In this document: positions 60,293 to 64,000 of the stretch, in pieces
Layout: the number at the start of each line of letters is the position of its first letter
Numbering within the stretch: the first letter of the stretch is position 1
Source: Rachycentron canadum
Lineage: Eukaryota; Chordata; Actinopteri; Carangiformes; Rachycentridae
NCBI GenBank assembly: GCA_038496675.1
Contig: CM076661.1
Span: 7,649,932 to 7,713,931 of the forward strand
Length of the DNA: 64,000 nucleotides
Reading direction: 5' to 3'
Made by a program: the position numbers and the translations under genes
Notes under the pieces: model-generated
What the model was told of the DNA's origin: nothing
Databases searched by the model: none
Seen by the model: the letters and a program-made list of their open reading frames with translations, nothing else

Positions 60293-63200
60293 ATGGCAGG
60301 GATTTTCCAAAGGTCACCAAAAGTGTGGACAACTCTCAGACATCTCAGCCCCCATAGAACCCTCTCATCTACAGCCACAAGCAGACTTTCACCTGTAGAC
60401 CTCCATGGTCCATTTCTTACCTGTGGCTCAGGGCAGTTTGTAGCCTCCACTCGTAGGCTACATGCTGGGGCAGGTGGGCCCAAGCCATTTCCTGCTGCAG
60501 CCCCAGAGAGACTGCCTTTCTCCAGAGTAACTCAGGAAGATTTGGTCTTCTTCAGGAAGACCATACCAGGCAGGACCATCACAGACCCAGACCTGCTGGA
60601 GTCGAGTAATGTGGACTGGCTCAAAACAGTGAGAGGTGATGGGTTGAATTTAATTGATTTCATTCCACGTTAGGATTAATTTTATCATACAGCAGAATTG
60701 AAGTATTATATATTTTATTTCTTCTGCAGGTTCTAGTGAAGTGTTGTTGAGACCCCAGACAACAGAAGAGGTTTCTCAAATTCTCAGGTAAAGACCAAAT
60801 GATGGGAAGAAGGCTAGATAGACACATCATTGGGTTTTAATGCCAAGTAAGTTTTTTTTTTTTTTTTTTTTTTCACATACAAAGAATTTGCTTTGGTGTG
60901 TTAGTGCCTAACAATAAACATAGTAAAAAATTAAAAAATAAATAAATAAAAGAAAGATAAGGCAAAGCAAGCACTGCAGGTCAGATATCTTAAATATAAA
61001 TAGAAAAACAACAGCCGTCTGTGACAGGGCAGTGTCTCAAAAAGTTTGTCCAGGGTGGGTGGTGTTGGTCACAATCTTTCCTGTTTGCCTTAGGGTCCTG
61101 GAGGTGTACAGGTCCTAGAAGGATGGCAGATTGTAGCCAATCTTCAAATATTTGTTTTTCCTCCTGTAGCTACTGTAACAGTCGTAACCTGGCAGTGAAC
61201 CCTCAAGGAGGCAACACTGGGTTGGTTGGAGGCAGCGTCCCAGTTTATGATGAGATCATCCTCTCCACCGCTCTTATGAACAACATCCTTACCTTTGACA
61301 GCATTTCTGGTTAGTCTGAAAATGTTCAAGTTTCATCTAAATTGAGCTGTTTCCATTTCATTCTTTACCAGAGATGCTCTTTATTTTGTTTTAGGTATTT
61401 TGACCTGCCAGGCAGGCTGTGTCCTAGAGAACCTGTCTCTCTACCTGGAGGAGAGAGACTACATCATGCCACTGGATCTTGGGGCAAAAGGCAGTTGCCA
61501 AATTGGGGGTAATGTTGCTACAAATGCAGGGGGGCTGCGGTTGTTGCGATATGGATCCTTACATGGGACTGTGCTGGGTCTTGAAGTGGTGAGTGGAGTA
61601 AATAATTGAGGGGGTTTTATGATCTTCAACACCAAGTGTTATACTTTGTCTTAAAATCACAGTGTTACATAGCATCATTCTGATTAGATAAAGGATAAAA
61701 TCATAGATTTTATGTTCATGTTTATGTGTGTGACTATACAGGTGTTGGCAGATGGGCAGGTACTGGACTGCTTGGCCACACTGCGGAAAGATAATACCGG
61801 ATATGACCTCAAACAGCTTTTTATAGGGTCTGAGGGTACACTGGGGGTCATTACAGCAGTGTCTATCCTGTGTCCACGGAAACCTAAATCTGTCAATGTG
61901 GTTTTCCTGGGTAGGATTTTCTCATTTCCTCTCACATCTGTTTGTTCTTCAAGGTTAGCAGCTACATTGTACGAGTTGATCATTCACTTACCTGTATCTG
62001 TTATTAGGTTGTGAGACCTTCGAGCAACTACTGCAGACATATCAGCTCTGCAGAGGCATGCTGGGAGAAATCCTGTCAGCCTTTGAGTTCCTGGACAGTG
62101 AATGTATGAGATTGCTGAACACACACCTCAAACTACCGAATCCCATTTCTGGTAGGCAAACACTCACACACACCTTTGTCTAGCATTTAAAAGCAGTATT
62201 TTGTCTCCACCACACTTTAATATAGCTGTAAGCACATACAGGGTAAGGACATTTTTACGTGTGCTAGTGGTTATGCATTTGTTAGCAAATTTAACTCCTA
62301 TGATGCATCTGTAACTATAGTCAGATGAAGAATGTTTGCTAACACAGAACAACATGTCTGTAATCACATTTTTACATTTACAGATCATTCATGGCAGGTT
62401 TGAAACAATCAATGTGTTTAATGATACTGAAAATTGGAGTGTGACAAAAGGTTTTCTCTCAAGGTCAACTCACTACATTTCTTGCTTCAGTAATACTGAC
62501 AGTAGGTACTTTATTAATCAATATACTAAATGTAATTAAATAGGTCACATTCATATAAAACATGATTACAATTCTGTTACAGTATATTGTCAATCATAAT
62601 ACATCAGTTACAGACGCTTGACATGAACGGGTTTAACACGTGTTTGATTACGGTTTCATTGTAGTGTGCTACAAAGCATATATTAGTTTATATAAACAAA
62701 TTCATTTATAATTAATTTAGGATGTATTATGGATACATGCTAACACAGACGTTAACCACCTTTCCTCCATCCTGCAGGATGCCCATTCTATGTTGTCATA
62801 GAAACGTCTGGATCTGACCCAACACATGATGGACAGAAACTCCACAACTTTCTAGAGGAGGCGATGACGTCTTCATTGGTCACTGACGGAACTGTGGCAA
62901 CTGAGGAGTCAAAAATAAAGGTAAATTAACTTGATAATGTCTCATCTGGTGATATTCTGTATTTTTAGAATCATCAACAAAGCCCAAAACCATCCAGTAT
63001 TGTTTATGTAGCCTAAACCTGATAAATCTGATTGTTCTGCACCATAAACTGTAGCTCCATTGTTGGCCAAAAGCTATAAAAACACAGTGAGCCACACAAA
63101 TGTAGATGTTACAAACAATATAAAAATGTAGTTGTGAGGGGTTTTTTTGTTTTTTTTTAAAGGGATTTTTTTTTTTGACAACAAAAGCCTTATTCTTTTA

Positions 63201-64000
63201 TGCTTTTGACTCACAATTGGCTAATTGTTCTCATACAAGGGCATTGATTAATAGTATTGAAACCCTAGCGCAGTATAAAATGGGAATTAATTTTGTGATA
63301 GGATCATTCCAGCCACAAAGACCAACATATTGACATTATTGAGCTTGGTTTTAATGTCAACTACACGTATGTAAAGTTTTGTGACTGGATTTTGCAGTTT
63401 TTGCACATGATTTGATACCTCTGTGGTAGTTCCCACAACAGTCGGTGTTAAAGTTGGTAATAATGATCATGCAATCAACCTTGTCATTTCCAACTACTCA
63501 GAGCCTGTGGTCAATGCGTGAACGTGTCACGGAGGCACTGACTCACGATGGCTTCACCTACAAATATGACATCTCACTTCCGGTGGAACGGATCTACCAA
63601 CTGGTGACAGACATGAGGGAGCACCTGGGGGACCGGGCCAAGAGTGTGGTGGGATACGGACACGTAGGTAAGATCAGAAGATGAGAAGACGTTTAAAAAG
63701 TCTGTATATCAGGAGGGGGATAGAGCCTGCAAGAATAAGCTATTTCTTATTTTCACTTCACTTACATCCTTCACCAAATCTGTCATGATCTCCCCTTGTA
63801 GGTGATGGTAACCTCCACCTCAACATCACCTCTCCTGCCAAAGACCCCTCTCTCCTTGCAGCCATTGAGCCATTTGTCTATGAGTGGACAGCCAGCTGTC
63901 AGGGCAGCATCAGTGCCGAGCATGGACTGGGTCTGAAGAAAAGGAACTACATCTACTACAGTAAACCCAGCCAGGCTGTGGCTCTGATGGGTAACATCAA
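60293..64000 (+). CDS. d2hgdh: D-2-hydroxyglutarate dehydrogenase, mitochondrial (3' end beyond window)
   Basis: Coding exons: 60293-60635, 60730-60787, 61170-61309, 61395-61588, 61742-61910, 62008-62151, 62778-62920, 63502-63667, 63802 to beyond 64000. Phases agree; 1556 nt give 518 codons, and the human protein is 521 aa, so only about the last 20-30 residues are missing. The FAD enzyme oxidises D-2-hydroxyglutarate to 2-oxoglutarate and feeds electrons to ETF. The N-terminus is Arg/Ser-rich with no acidic residue before position 37, as expected for a mitochondrial presequence. The FAD-binding PCMH domain shows PQGGNTGLVGGSVP (145-158) and GAKGSCQIGGNVATNAGG. The C-terminal domain has GYGHVGDGNLHLN with His451 and His458, and SAEHG with Glu492, matching the human metal ligands at a constant +17 offset; Arg403 and Lys418 match the substrate-binding pair. 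The start has G at -3 and +4. All key residues are intact. Confidence 0.96.
60788..61169 (+). repeat. d2hgdh intron 3, largely an interspersed repeat
   Basis: After a T24 run (60850-60873) come TCACATACAAAGAATTTGCT, TTGGTGTGTTAGTGCCTAAC, an AATAAATAAATAAAA stretch and AGGGCAGTGTCTC. This order resembles a common fish LINE-associated repeat that I know from memory. Boundaries are uncertain; it probably ends close to 61135. The 97-aa frame at 61021-61314 mixes this repeat with exon 4 and is not a separate gene. Confidence 0.5.
62152..62777 (+). other. d2hgdh intron 7
   Basis: A 626-bp AT-rich intron. No exon or repeat recognised. Confidence 0.8.
62921..63501 (+). other. d2hgdh intron 8
   Basis: A 581-bp AT-rich intron with T-runs at about 63141-63177. 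Nothing else recognised. Confidence 0.8.

Noticed and set aside
61021..61314. 97-aa frame over d2hgdh exon 4
   Set aside because: Correct only from 61170 on; the upstream part is intron 3 repeat.

Overview
This is a vertebrate nuclear genomic window, almost certainly from a teleost fish. The genes have many small exons with GT-AG introns. Dinucleotide microsatellites are very common, and several interspersed repeats are of types I know from fish genomes (a decayed Tc1/mariner copy, a GTTTCCATCCA-type MITE, a GATTAATCGATTAATC-type element). I rebuilt four protein-coding genes exon by exon from splice sites, reading phase and family similarity. Three are complete and one runs off the right edge.

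Layout. (1) ssbp4, + strand, 1919-37257: 18 coding exons, 382 aa, a single-stranded-DNA-binding/LDB1-partner protein. Its introns fill most of the left half, including a 13.1-kb intron 4 full of repeats, and a 3' UTR of about 3.2 kb runs to about 40.47 kb. (2) An ANKRD34-family ankyrin gene, - strand, 45570-41257: four coding exons, 491 aa, plus a probable 5' UTR exon near 46.1 kb. It lies tail-to-tail with ssbp4, and the opposing poly(A) signals are 33 bases apart. (3) ell, + strand, 49336-57423: 12 coding exons, 622 aa, an RNA polymerase II elongation factor with a CpG-rich promoter. (4) d2hgdh, + strand, 60293 to beyond 64000: nine coding exons seen (518 complete codons, probably about 20-30 residues short of the end), a mitochondrial D-2-hydroxyglutarate dehydrogenase. 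It is preceded by a non-coding first exon and a promoter with three CCAAT boxes, a GC box and a perfect DR1 element.

The genes are not an operon and share no single pathway: transcription co-regulation (ssbp4), Pol II elongation (ell), metabolite clearance (d2hgdh) and an uncharacterised ankyrin protein. The useful reading is evolutionary. SSBP4 and ELL are also neighbours on human 19p13.11, and the SSBP2/ANKRD34B/ELL2 set lies on human 5q. The ankyrin gene here therefore looks like a fourth ANKRD34 ohnolog that mammals lack at the 19p13 position. I see no CRISPR array, operon, tRNA, rRNA or clearly novel multi-gene system. The most interesting items are this ANKRD34 copy and the d2hgdh 5' region.
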